From Diaphorobacter sp. HDW4A (GTDB taxonomy: Bacteria > Pseudomonadota > Gammaproteobacteria > Burkholderiales > Burkholderiaceae_C), in the NCBI RefSeq assembly GCF_011305995.1, contig NZ_CP049910.1, positions 3,348,001 to 3,412,000 on the forward strand: a stretch of DNA of 64,000 bases. The letters are read 5' to 3'. Within the stretch, counting starts at the first letter, position 1. The number at the start of each line of letters is the position of its first letter. The notes under the pieces are model-generated. The model searched no databases and had not been told where the DNA came from. It saw only the letters and a list, made by a program, of their open reading frames with translations. Position numbers and translations under genes: made by a program. Below, one piece after another: positions 18,222 to 26,060 of the stretch.

Positions 18222-18485
18222 GCAATACCTCCAACCAAAGAACGTGAATGAATCCGGATTTCAACGGCTGAACCACGAAGCGCAGCGAGCGTACGAATCA
18301 ACAGCCACAACGACAAGACAGCCCCTGAGACGCGGCGTCGCGGGCGCAGACAGTACTCCGGTACGGCAAGTCCGCGCAACAAAGTATCACGGGCTGTATT
18401 GTCGCCCCCGCACGACCGACCAACCGAAGCCGCAAGGCTTCGTGAAGAACAAACAGACAAAAAAGAGGAAGGGGGAAAAGAAAAA
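18222..18485. other. Spacer between retron RNA and RT gene
   Basis: This 264-bp stretch on the transcribed side between msd and the RT start holds no gene. More than half is the dispersed structured repeat (18315-18453). In many retrons the RT follows the msd closely, so the repeat probably inserted here. Confidence 0.6.
18315..18453 (+). repeat. Dispersed structured repeat, copy A (inside the retron operon)
   Basis: Same element as at 2894-3030 and 52988-53127. It lies between the msr-msd locus and the RT gene, in the orientation opposite to retron transcription. The inner stem is GTAC/GTAC, and the terminal CGAAGCC/GGCTTCG hairpin is intact. Confidence 0.8.
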
Positions 18486-18718
18486 TCCGGAGCAACGTGC
18501 ATCTCGTCGAAGAGCCTGTAAGGCTCACGGGACGGGAGCTGTTCGCTCGACGCCACCCCGCGACGGTAGTGCAGTTTCGCTTGTGGCAAGCCACTCAGGA
18601 AATGCACTACCGTCGCTGGGGTGGCACAGTGAAAACGGCGCCCGTGGTGCATGAAACGGCAGTTCACAAGGGCGGCGATACACCGCCCGGATTGCAAGAG
18701 CCTGCGCGTTGCTCCGGA
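18486..18718 (-). ncRNA. Retron msr-msd RNA
   Basis: Read on the minus strand. The ends form the a1/a2 duplex: TCCGGAGCAACG (18718-18707) pairs perfectly over 12 bases with 18497-18486, and 16 bases pair with one mismatch. The msr part has a GGGCGG/CCGCCC hairpin (18688-18670). The msd part (18625-18552) is a 22-bp stem with a single bulge, then an inner TTTC/GAAA stem and a GTGG-CTTG-CCAC tip. A TAAACT -10-like box lies at 18731-18726, about 7 bases before a1; no good -35 is seen. It sits 53 bp after the SWIM stop codon and upstream of the RT. The branching guanosine cannot be placed from sequence alone. Confidence 0.88.
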
Positions 18719-18771
18719 AGAAAAGAGTTTAGTGGAAACCAAAGAACAATGGGTGAAAAAAACGTTCATCC

Positions 18772-20520
18772 TCACGCGATTTCTCCCGGGCTCGTGGTTG
18801 TCTTGTCGTTGGTCGCTTCGCCAACGCGCTTGGCGTGCGTGCGCGTCGCGTCGAGTTCGGGCTGGGCCATCAGGCGCAGCGCCACGATGTGCTGGCACGG
18901 GCCTTGGTAGAGCTTGTGCTGCTGGAAATGATTGCAGGTGCAGGTCGCATCAGTCATCTGCTCGTCGGCGTTCAATTCCAACTGGGTTTCAAAATAACGC
19001 TTCGCGTCATTACCACGAGCGATCTTTCCGCGGATGCGGGTGTGGCCCTCAGCATAGTCAAGCGACGGCATCGGCACCTTGTGCTCACGGATCAATGTGA
19101 GCGCGGCCTCTTCCTCGGGCGATGCGGGCACCAGCACCTGATCGGCGGTGAGCGGCTCACGCAGCAGCTCGCGCCATGCATAGCGCTCGGCCGACAAGTC
19201 GTAGACCGCGCGGCCCGCGTGCATCCAGTTGGTCATCGCCGCATGCACCTGCGCGGCTGACAGGCCTGTCGCTGCAGCCAGTTCCTGCGCCGTGGCCTGC
19301 CAGCGTGACTGCAGGTGGTTGCCCACCGCCTTGATGTCCGCATCCTTCACATCGGCCTGCGGTGCGAGCAGATGAAAGCGCGCGCTGGCGGCCCAGTCGT
19401 TCGCGCTCCAGCCTGACAGGCCAAGCGTCACGGTGACCAGCCCCATATCGATCACCCAGAAGCTCGGCATGCCCGTGCCAAGCAGATGCACGCGCACACG
19501 CGTGGCCTGCGAGATCAAACGCTCCAGCGTAAGCAGCCTGCGGCGTCCCCACATGCGTATCGTCTTGCCATAGGTGAGCGGCTCGCCCACCACCTGCGAG
19601 CGCTTGGTGACCAAGCGCTTTTCCCATGGCTCGAACACGATGACCGGCGCGGTGTTCGGGCGCAGCTCGAAGCGCATGGAACGCGGGCCGTGCTTCTCGC
19701 GCTGGCCGCGCAGTTGCGCGCAGATGTTGAACAGATCCATCGCATGCAGATCGATCACGGTTGCGGGCAGCGCCATCGCGCTCGATACCTGCAGAAAGCC
19801 GCGCAGCCAGCTGTCGGGCAGATCGATCTTTTCCTCGCGCAGGCCGGGGTCGTCGCCGGTCTGCACGTCAAAGCCCGAGGGATCGAGCTGCAGCCGCGTG
19901 TCCTTGTAGTTGCGGATCTTCTGGAACTCTTCGTAGAGGCTTGCTGAGTAGTCGATGTTGGTCGTACCGCACTGCATCTCGCCCGCATGCTCGAACGCGG
20001 CATGTTGGATGCTGACCGAGCAGTAGCTCGATTCATCCTGGCTGAACGCCTCAAACAGCAGCCGGTCCGGGTGCACAGTGATCACCGGATCGAGTACATA
20101 CCAGAGGTCGCGGTTGTTCTGGTACAGCCAGTCGAAGTATTTGCGCTGCGCCTTGTAGAACGGACTCAGCGCCTTGGATTTGCTCGCGTAGATGGTCTTG
20201 AGCTCGGTGCGGATTTCCTTGGCGCGCTCCTCGGCGCTGCCGGTATCAGCCATGAAGCCCGCAAGCAACTGTGACTCGTGCTCGGCCAGCCATTGGCAGT
20301 AGGCGGACTTGTCGCGGCCGCGCGTGCGCATGTCGCTCACTACCACGTCGTGCAGCGCGGAGAGACCCTCGCGCACCTGCAGATAGGCGAGGCCATCGCG
20401 CTTCAAGGTGCCGTCAAAACGCGTGGGCTGTCTGAGCAGATCGGGGGCAAATGAAAACGATTGGGAGGCTGCCGTGTCACTGACGTTGGTCGTGCCGTAG
20501 TACTGGTATCTAAATTCCAT
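18772..20520 (-). CDS. SWIM zinc-finger protein of the retron operon
   Basis: 582 residues. A SWIM motif CxC-x12-CxH lies near the C-terminus (Cys527, Cys529, Cys542, His544). It is preceded by a region that could be winged helix (around residues 425-470). SWIM domains bind zinc and nucleic acid or protein. The start is the ATG at 20520, 8 bp after the HEAT gene stop; the open frame extends further upstream only inside that gene. As I recall, predicted type XIII retrons pair a winged-helix-SWIM protein with an ARM-repeat protein. The biochemical role (effector, or sensor of msDNA) is unknown. Confidence 0.82.
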   Translation of the reverse strand: MEFRYQYYGTTNVSDTAASQSFSFAPDLLRQPTRFDGTLKRDGLAYLQVREGLSALHDVVVSDMRTRGRDKSAYCQWLAEHESQLLAGFMADTGSAEERAKEIRTELKTIYASKSKALSPFYKAQRKYFDWLYQNNRDLWYVLDPVITVHPDRLLFEAFSQDESSYCSVSIQHAAFEHAGEMQCGTTNIDYSASLYEEFQKIRNYKDTRLQLDPSGFDVQTGDDPGLREEKIDLPDSWLRGFLQVSSAMALPATVIDLHAMDLFNICAQLRGQREKHGPRSMRFELRPNTAPVIVFEPWEKRLVTKRSQVVGEPLTYGKTIRMWGRRRLLTLERLISQATRVRVHLLGTGMPSFWVIDMGLVTVTLGLSGWSANDWAASARFHLLAPQADVKDADIKAVGNHLQSRWQATAQELAAATGLSAAQVHAAMTNWMHAGRAVYDLSAERYAWRELLREPLTADQVLVPASPEEEAALTLIREHKVPMPSLDYAEGHTRIRGKIARGNDAKRYFETQLELNADEQMTDATCTCNHFQQHKLYQGPCQHIVALRLMAQPELDATRTHAKRVGEATNDKTTTSPGEIA

Positions 20521-20528
20521 TGCAGACC

Positions 20529-23500
20529 TCAGTGGACGACGGGGATTGCGGCGGGGGTGGCGACGGGAGTTGCGCCGCTGCGCGCACGCGGCTCGGCAGC
20601 AACGGGCTGCATGAAGCTCTGCGCCAGTTCGGGATGGCGGGCCGCGATGTCGCGCAACCCGGCCACGTAGTCGGGCTGATCGGCAAGACTCGCGCTCACC
20701 ACCTGGCGCGCGAAGATGCCAGCGACGACCGCCGCCGTCTGCGGCGAATCGAGCTGCGAGCGCAGAAAGCCCAGCACCCGCGTTTTGCTGGCGCGCGCGC
20801 GATACACCTGGCTGAGCACCGCCAGAAAATACGGTTGCAGCTCCACAAGACGCGCGGCGCGATCCGTGGGCGATTCGTCGGGCAGGCTCAGCAGCCACTG
20901 CGTCACGAACAGCTGCCCGCTGGTGCTCGGATGCTGCGAGAGTCGCGTGAGGCACATGCTGGCCTCGGGCGCGCTCATGCGCTGAGTGAGCCGCTGTCGG
21001 CCCAACGCCTGCACCCAGACCTGCGGATGATCGACCCACGCGATCAGCAGCTCGGGCGACAACGCCGATGCAGGCAAGCGCTCGCCAAACATGGTGCGCG
21101 CGTATTCCTGCGTGTCCGCAAAGCGCGCATCGGCGAGCGGCAGCAACTGCTCGGCCTGCTCCGGCGTGGTCGCATCCATCGGCGTGAGCCGCGCATCGAG
21201 ACTGCGGCGGCCACGCGCGCGCACATCCGTGTCGGCATGCCGCGCAATCGTGGACCACTGGCGCAGCGTGTAGGCATCGTCCCCCAGCGATTCAAGCGCC
21301 CATGCGCCATAGCGCTGCGCGCCCGTCGCACGCGCCTGTAATGCGCGCCATGTGCCCGATGCATCGCGCGCGGGCGCCACGTCTTTGAGCGGGCCGGTCA
21401 GCAGCGCGAGCACATCGTCGTATACGCCCTCGCCTTCTTCGGCGCGGAACAGCACATCGTGCAGGCGCTCGGCAATGCGCGCGTTGCAGCGCGAATCCCC
21501 AGCAAGCCGCGTGATGATGGGCGCCACCGCCCGGCGCAGCTCGCGGTGCGGCGACACGGCGAACTCGGCCAGCACATCGGCCTGTTCGTAGAGCACATCG
21601 TCGGGCAGACTGCCGAGCAATTGGATACCGCAGGCCACGCGCGCGGGCTCGTCGGAGCCCAGCAAATTGCGCAACGAACTCGCGGGCAGCGTCTGCAACG
21701 CGGCGGGATGCACCAGCACCCAGGCCGTTGCGATCTGCACCAACGGCGTGAGCGAATGCTCCAGCAGGCGCAGCAGCGGTAGTGGCGGCACGCCCGACGC
21801 ATGCCTTGCAAGCGGCGTATTCTCGGCAAACAGCGAGACGATGGTGTCACGGATGTCGGCGAGCGCGGGATTCGATTCATCGACCGTCGGCAGCGCCGCC
21901 AGCAGCGCTAGCGCCACTGCGGCCCCATCGGCAAACGACAGCAGCGCCACGCCCTGCGTGCGCAGCACGGCGGCCGGAGAAATCAGCAGCGCCGCGATCA
22001 GTTCGGCGTCCGCCGCCGCGCCCACGCGGTCACGTGAAAGCCAGGCGCTCAAGTAGTCTGCCGCTGGCCCATCGCCGCATTGCGCGAGCACCAAAAGCCA
22101 CGGACGCAGCGCCTCGTTATCGCGCAAATCGGCCATGTGCTTTTGCGCGACAGCAAGACCGAGCGCGGCAGCAGGTGCATAACTCTGATGCAGCAGCGCC
22201 GCAATCTGCGCGGGCTCTCGCTGCAACAGAAAATCCATCTGATCGGAGAGCGCGCGCGTGAACGCCCAGAGCAGCAGCCGCGACTGGCTCTGGCCGACGA
22301 GCGCGAGCAATTGCGGCGCGTGCGCGTTCCACATCTCCGAGAGGCCCTCGACGCGATTGGGCGCAAGACGCTCCACGTCGATCGGCATGCTCACACCCCA
22401 GCTCCAAGCACGATGCGAGGCATGCAGATCGGCCCAATGCGGCAGCACCAGCCGCGCGGCGAGCAGCCACTGCATCTCGGGCAGCGTGCGTCCGCGCGAC
22501 GCGGGCGCGGACGCGCAGAGCTCGTCCATGCGCCGCAGCAGCACCACGGCCAGCGTCGGTGCCTGGCTGTGCTCAGCAGCGGCCAGACGCCGCAGATGCC
22601 GCCAGCCGCGCAGACGCATGTAGAGCGCCGTCTCGCGATGGTATTGGGCGAGCGTGGACTTGCGGCCATCAAAGCGGCCATGCAGCACGGCCAGCGTCGC
22701 ATGGTCGTGCCGCCACTCCGCGCGCTTGTAGATGCGCTTGACGGCGGGCCAGAGATCGCTGGTCAGGTCGACACGCTCCAGCTCGTCGTGCGAGGCACGC
22801 GCCATGGCCTCATCGAAGCAGCCGAGTTCGTCGAGCTGCAACAGCCGCTTGGCATCGTCAGACAACGTGCGTGACTTGCGCCGCGTGCGGCCGTCGAACG
22901 AATCCACAGCGTCGCGCTCGGCAAACAGCTGGCGCACGGGCTCAAGCGCCGCATCGCGCTCCGCAGCGCCAAGCAGCGCCAGCCAAGCCTGCCGTGCGAT
23001 GTCGCGCGTGGCGTCGCTGCGCCCGCGCTCGGACAGCGCCTGCATGGCCGCCGCCGCACCGCCATCACCGAGGCGGCCGATCAGATACGCAAGGCAGTAG
23101 TCGAGCAGATCGTCGCCCGACTCGAGCAGCGCGATCAGGCGCGGCACCTGAGCGTAAAGCAACTGCTGCGCCTGCCCTCCGCGCACCGGATCGGCATATT
23201 CCGCAAGCCGCCAGACAAGCCTGCCCTGCTGCTTGGCCGCCAGCCGACGCCACGCGCCGCCGTCGAGCTTGGCGCACAGCGCAGCGATGGCACCGGCTTG
23301 CGCGGGCGACTGCGCCGCGCGAGCCGTTTCAGATGCCTTCGCATCAATCGCCGCGACCTGCGCCACCACCTCATCAAAGCCCTGTTGCGAGGTCAGCACC
23401 TCGCCCGCCGCAAGCCGCTGCTGCAAATAACCCAGCGCCCGTTGCCGCGCGAGCACTAGCGTCACGGGCATGGGCGTCAGCGTGCTCTCGTCGACCTTCA

Positions 23501-23693
23501 CGACCAGCCCCGCCTTGAGATGCGTGGTCTGCAGCGTGACCACATGGCGCGCGGAGGCGGCATCCCCCGGCTGGTCCAACGCCACCACGCGCAACGTGCT
23601 GATGCGTTCGTTGGGACCTTGGGTTCTGGACAGTACGGCTTGAGCGACGAGGTTCATGCGGTGGGCATCATTCAAATGAGTGAGCTGCGGCAC
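20529..23693 (-). CDS. Large HEAT/ARM-like helical repeat protein of the retron operon
   Basis: About 1054 residues, almost entirely Leu/Ala-rich amphipathic helices with HEAT/ARM-like periodicity, and no catalytic motif that I recognise. A large repeat scaffold next to a SWIM protein and a retron RT is the gene set I recall for predicted type XIII retrons, where it would be the ARM component. The GTG at 23693 or the ATG at 23657 (12 residues later) may be the true start; neither has a clear ribosome-binding site. It is the first gene of the four-part retron operon, 113 bp downstream of a co-directional LysR gene. Confidence 0.75.
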   Translation of the reverse strand: MPQLTHLNDAHRMNLVAQAVLSRTQGPNERISTLRVVALDQPGDAASARHVVTLQTTHLKAGLVVKVDESTLTPMPVTLVLARQRALGYLQQRLAAGEVLTSQQGFDEVVAQVAAIDAKASETARAAQSPAQAGAIAALCAKLDGGAWRRLAAKQQGRLVWRLAEYADPVRGGQAQQLLYAQVPRLIALLESGDDLLDYCLAYLIGRLGDGGAAAAMQALSERGRSDATRDIARQAWLALLGAAERDAALEPVRQLFAERDAVDSFDGRTRRKSRTLSDDAKRLLQLDELGCFDEAMARASHDELERVDLTSDLWPAVKRIYKRAEWRHDHATLAVLHGRFDGRKSTLAQYHRETALYMRLRGWRHLRRLAAAEHSQAPTLAVVLLRRMDELCASAPASRGRTLPEMQWLLAARLVLPHWADLHASHRAWSWGVSMPIDVERLAPNRVEGLSEMWNAHAPQLLALVGQSQSRLLLWAFTRALSDQMDFLLQREPAQIAALLHQSYAPAAALGLAVAQKHMADLRDNEALRPWLLVLAQCGDGPAADYLSAWLSRDRVGAAADAELIAALLISPAAVLRTQGVALLSFADGAAVALALLAALPTVDESNPALADIRDTIVSLFAENTPLARHASGVPPLPLLRLLEHSLTPLVQIATAWVLVHPAALQTLPASSLRNLLGSDEPARVACGIQLLGSLPDDVLYEQADVLAEFAVSPHRELRRAVAPIITRLAGDSRCNARIAERLHDVLFRAEEGEGVYDDVLALLTGPLKDVAPARDASGTWRALQARATGAQRYGAWALESLGDDAYTLRQWSTIARHADTDVRARGRRSLDARLTPMDATTPEQAEQLLPLADARFADTQEYARTMFGERLPASALSPELLIAWVDHPQVWVQALGRQRLTQRMSAPEASMCLTRLSQHPSTSGQLFVTQWLLSLPDESPTDRAARLVELQPYFLAVLSQVYRARASKTRVLGFLRSQLDSPQTAAVVAGIFARQVVSASLADQPDYVAGLRDIAARHPELAQSFMQPVAAEPRARSGATPVATPAAIPVVH

Positions 23694-23806
23694 GTCAAAC
23701 GCGCCGCATAGCGCCCACGATGTCAGTCAAGAAAATATCGGATGGAGTGTAGAACACCTTTCGCGAGTGCTCACTTTTTTCGATCTCTCGCGCACCCCAT
23801 CACGCG

Positions 23807-24694
23807 CTACATCTGCCCGTCAAACGCTGCGCCCTGCGCCAACAGCCAGTCGCAGAAAGTCTTCACCACAGGGTCATGCTGGCGCTCCGCGCGGGTGATG
23901 AGAAAGTAGCCGGGCGTGGGCAGCACCTCGGTGCCGAACGGTGCGACCAGCCGCCCGGCAGCAAGGTCGGTGGTGACCAGTGTCGAATAGCCCATCGCCA
24001 CGCCGATGCCGTCGATGGCGGCCTGCAGGCAGAAGTACAGATGTTCGAGCTCCAGCGACTGCGCGGGCACCACGCGGCTGTGGTGGACAGTGGTCAGCCA
24101 CTCATCCCACGCCGAGAGCCGCGCCGGGCAATGCAGGATGGTGTGGTGCTGCAGATCGGCGATCTGCGCGAGCGGCAGGTGCTCCAGCAGGCTTGGGGAG
24201 CAGACCGGAAACGCCGTCTCCGACACCACATGCGCCTTGTGCAGGCCGGTCACGTCCTGTGGCTCGCGGCGGATCACCACGTCGATGTTGGCGGGCAGGC
24301 GGCTCATGGGTTCGAGGCCGGTGCTGATCTGCACCTCGATGTGTGGGTGCAGCGCACGGAACTGCGCGAGGCGCGGGAACAGCCAGCGCATGGTGAACGT
24401 GGGCAGCGCGTTCACCCGCAGCACCTCATGCGCGCTGATGCTGCGCGAGGCCGAGGCGATGGCCGCCAGCGCCGGGCTGATCGAGTCGAGATACAGCCGC
24501 CCCTGATCGGTGAGCGCGACCGACTTGCCAAGGCGACGGAACAGCGGCACGCCCACCCATTCCTCCAGCGCCTTGATCTGATGGCTGACCGCGCCATGCG
24601 TCACCGACAGTTCGTCCGCCGCGCGCGAAAAGCTCAAAAGACGCCCTGCGGCCTCGAAGGCCCGGATCGATGTGAGCGGGGGAAGCTTGTGCAT
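23807..24694 (-). CDS. LysR-family regulator (GcvA-like)
   Basis: 295 residues with an N-terminal winged helix-turn-helix (LTSIRAFEAAGRLLSFSRAA onward) and a periplasmic-binding-like effector domain, of the GcvA-type subgroup. It is divergent from the CoA-transferase at 24818 across 123 bp, so it probably controls the acyl-CoA module 1 genes. The effector is unknown but is plausibly an acid or acyl-CoA from that pathway. Confidence 0.9.
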   Translation of the reverse strand: MHKLPPLTSIRAFEAAGRLLSFSRAADELSVTHGAVSHQIKALEEWVGVPLFRRLGKSVALTDQGRLYLDSISPALAAIASASRSISAHEVLRVNALPTFTMRWLFPRLAQFRALHPHIEVQISTGLEPMSRLPANIDVVIRREPQDVTGLHKAHVVSETAFPVCSPSLLEHLPLAQIADLQHHTILHCPARLSAWDEWLTTVHHSRVVPAQSLELEHLYFCLQAAIDGIGVAMGYSTLVTTDLAAGRLVAPFGTEVLPTPGYFLITRAERQHDPVVKTFCDWLLAQGAAFDGQM

Positions 24695-24817
24695 GCAGTG
24701 TGAATTTTACTAACAAGACACCCCAGTTTATATCGTTTGATTTGCACGGTGACTGCAGATTAAATTTCCATCCAGTGCAGCGATGTGAATAAATTTTTCC
24801 CTCGGAGACAGTCCCCC

Positions 24818-26032
24818 ATGCTTTCAGGCAAACGCATTCTCGATCTCAGTTGGGTCCTCGGCGGCCCGTTCGCGGGCCAGTTGCTCGCGCAATTGGGCGC
24901 GGAGGTCATCAAGGTCGAGGCGCTCGATGGCGACTACGCGCGGCGCGTGCCGCCAGTGCTCGACTCGGGCGATACGCCGTTCTTTCTTTCAGTCAACCGG
25001 GGCAAGCAGAGCATTGCGCTCGACCTGAAATCTGCCGCAGGCAAGCAGGCGCTCGACGATATGGTGCGCGAATCCGATGCGGTGATCTACGGCTTTGCGC
25101 CATCGGTGCCCAAGCGTCTCGGACTCGATTTCGAGACGCTCAGCGCGATCAACCCGCGCATCGTTGTGGGCCAGCTCATCGGCCTGCACGACCAAGGCGA
25201 ATGGGCCGACGCACCCGCGTTCGACCTGATGCTGCAGGCCATGAGCGGCGTGATGAGCATCACCGGCGAAGAAGGCGGCAAGCCGGTGCGCTTCGGCTAT
25301 CAGGCGGCGGACTTGGTGGGAGGCCTCTACCTCGCGCTCGGCACCGCCGCCGCGCTTGCGAAGGTGCAAACCACGGGCCGGGGCGAGCAGGTGCAGGTCT
25401 CGCTGTTCGACGCGCAAATCGCCATGCTGACCTGGCAGGCGCAGGGCTGGCTCACCGGCGGCCCGCTGCCGCGCGCCACGGGCGCGCGCCACGCGATGAT
25501 CGCGCCGAGCGACATCTACCTTGCCAAGGACGGCAAGTGGCTCGCGCTCGCGCCCACCGGCGAGCCGTTCTGGCGCAAGCTCTGCGAGACCATAGGCCGC
25601 GCTGATCTGCCCGAGGATGCACGCTTCTCGACCGGCGCGGGCCGCATCGCGAACATCGAGGCGCTGACGCAGGCGCTCGGCGACGCCATCGCTACGCGCG
25701 ACTCAAACGAATGGCTGGAGATATTCAAGCAGGCGCGTGTTCCGGCGGCGCTGGTGAACAACGTCGAAGAAGCCCTCAGCCATCCGCTGACTGCTGCACG
25801 CCAAATGGTGGAAGACGTGCCACGCCCCGGCTCTACCGATGCGGTGAAACTGCTTGGCAACCCGTTCAAATTTGCGGGCATGCCCGATCTGCCCTACCCA
25901 CCCGCCTTCGCCCATGACACAGCCGACGTGCTGCAGCGCGTGGCCGGGTATTCGCGCGAAAAGGTCGAGGAACTGGCGCGCAGCGGCGCGATCCGCATCG
26001 CCGAACCCGTCGCTGAAGCTGCAACAGCCTGA
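24818..26032 (+). CDS. CaiB/BaiF family III CoA-transferase (module 1)
   Basis: 404 residues. Family III enzymes move CoA between carboxylic acids through an aspartyl-CoA thioester. Here the catalytic aspartate is present in PAFDLMLQAMSG. The start is the ATG at 24818 behind GGAG; an in-frame GTG at 24785 is less likely. It heads an operon with the dehydrogenase-reductase fusion and a Bug receptor, so it probably activates the acid imported via that receptor. The substrate is unknown. Confidence 0.9.
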   Translation: MLSGKRILDLSWVLGGPFAGQLLAQLGAEVIKVEALDGDYARRVPPVLDSGDTPFFLSVNRGKQSIALDLKSAAGKQALDDMVRESDAVIYGFAPSVPKRLGLDFETLSAINPRIVVGQLIGLHDQGEWADAPAFDLMLQAMSGVMSITGEEGGKPVRFGYQAADLVGGLYLALGTAAALAKVQTTGRGEQVQVSLFDAQIAMLTWQAQGWLTGGPLPRATGARHAMIAPSDIYLAKDGKWLALAPTGEPFWRKLCETIGRADLPEDARFSTGAGRIANIEALTQALGDAIATRDSNEWLEIFKQARVPAALVNNVEEALSHPLTAARQMVEDVPRPGSTDAVKLLGNPFKFAGMPDLPYPPAFAHDTADVLQRVAGYSREKVEELARSGAIRIAEPVAEAATA

Positions 26033-26060
26033 CGAGATCCATACGCAAGGAATCACACTG

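Noticed and set aside
16845..18251. 468-codon frame antisense to the retron RT
   Set aside because: No recognisable domain, and the RT frame has all catalytic motifs, so this is a shadow.
18486..18718. Inverted repeats considered as an IS end or a simple terminator
   Set aside because: The nested a1/a2 plus msd architecture next to a retron-type RT is explained far better as msr-msd.
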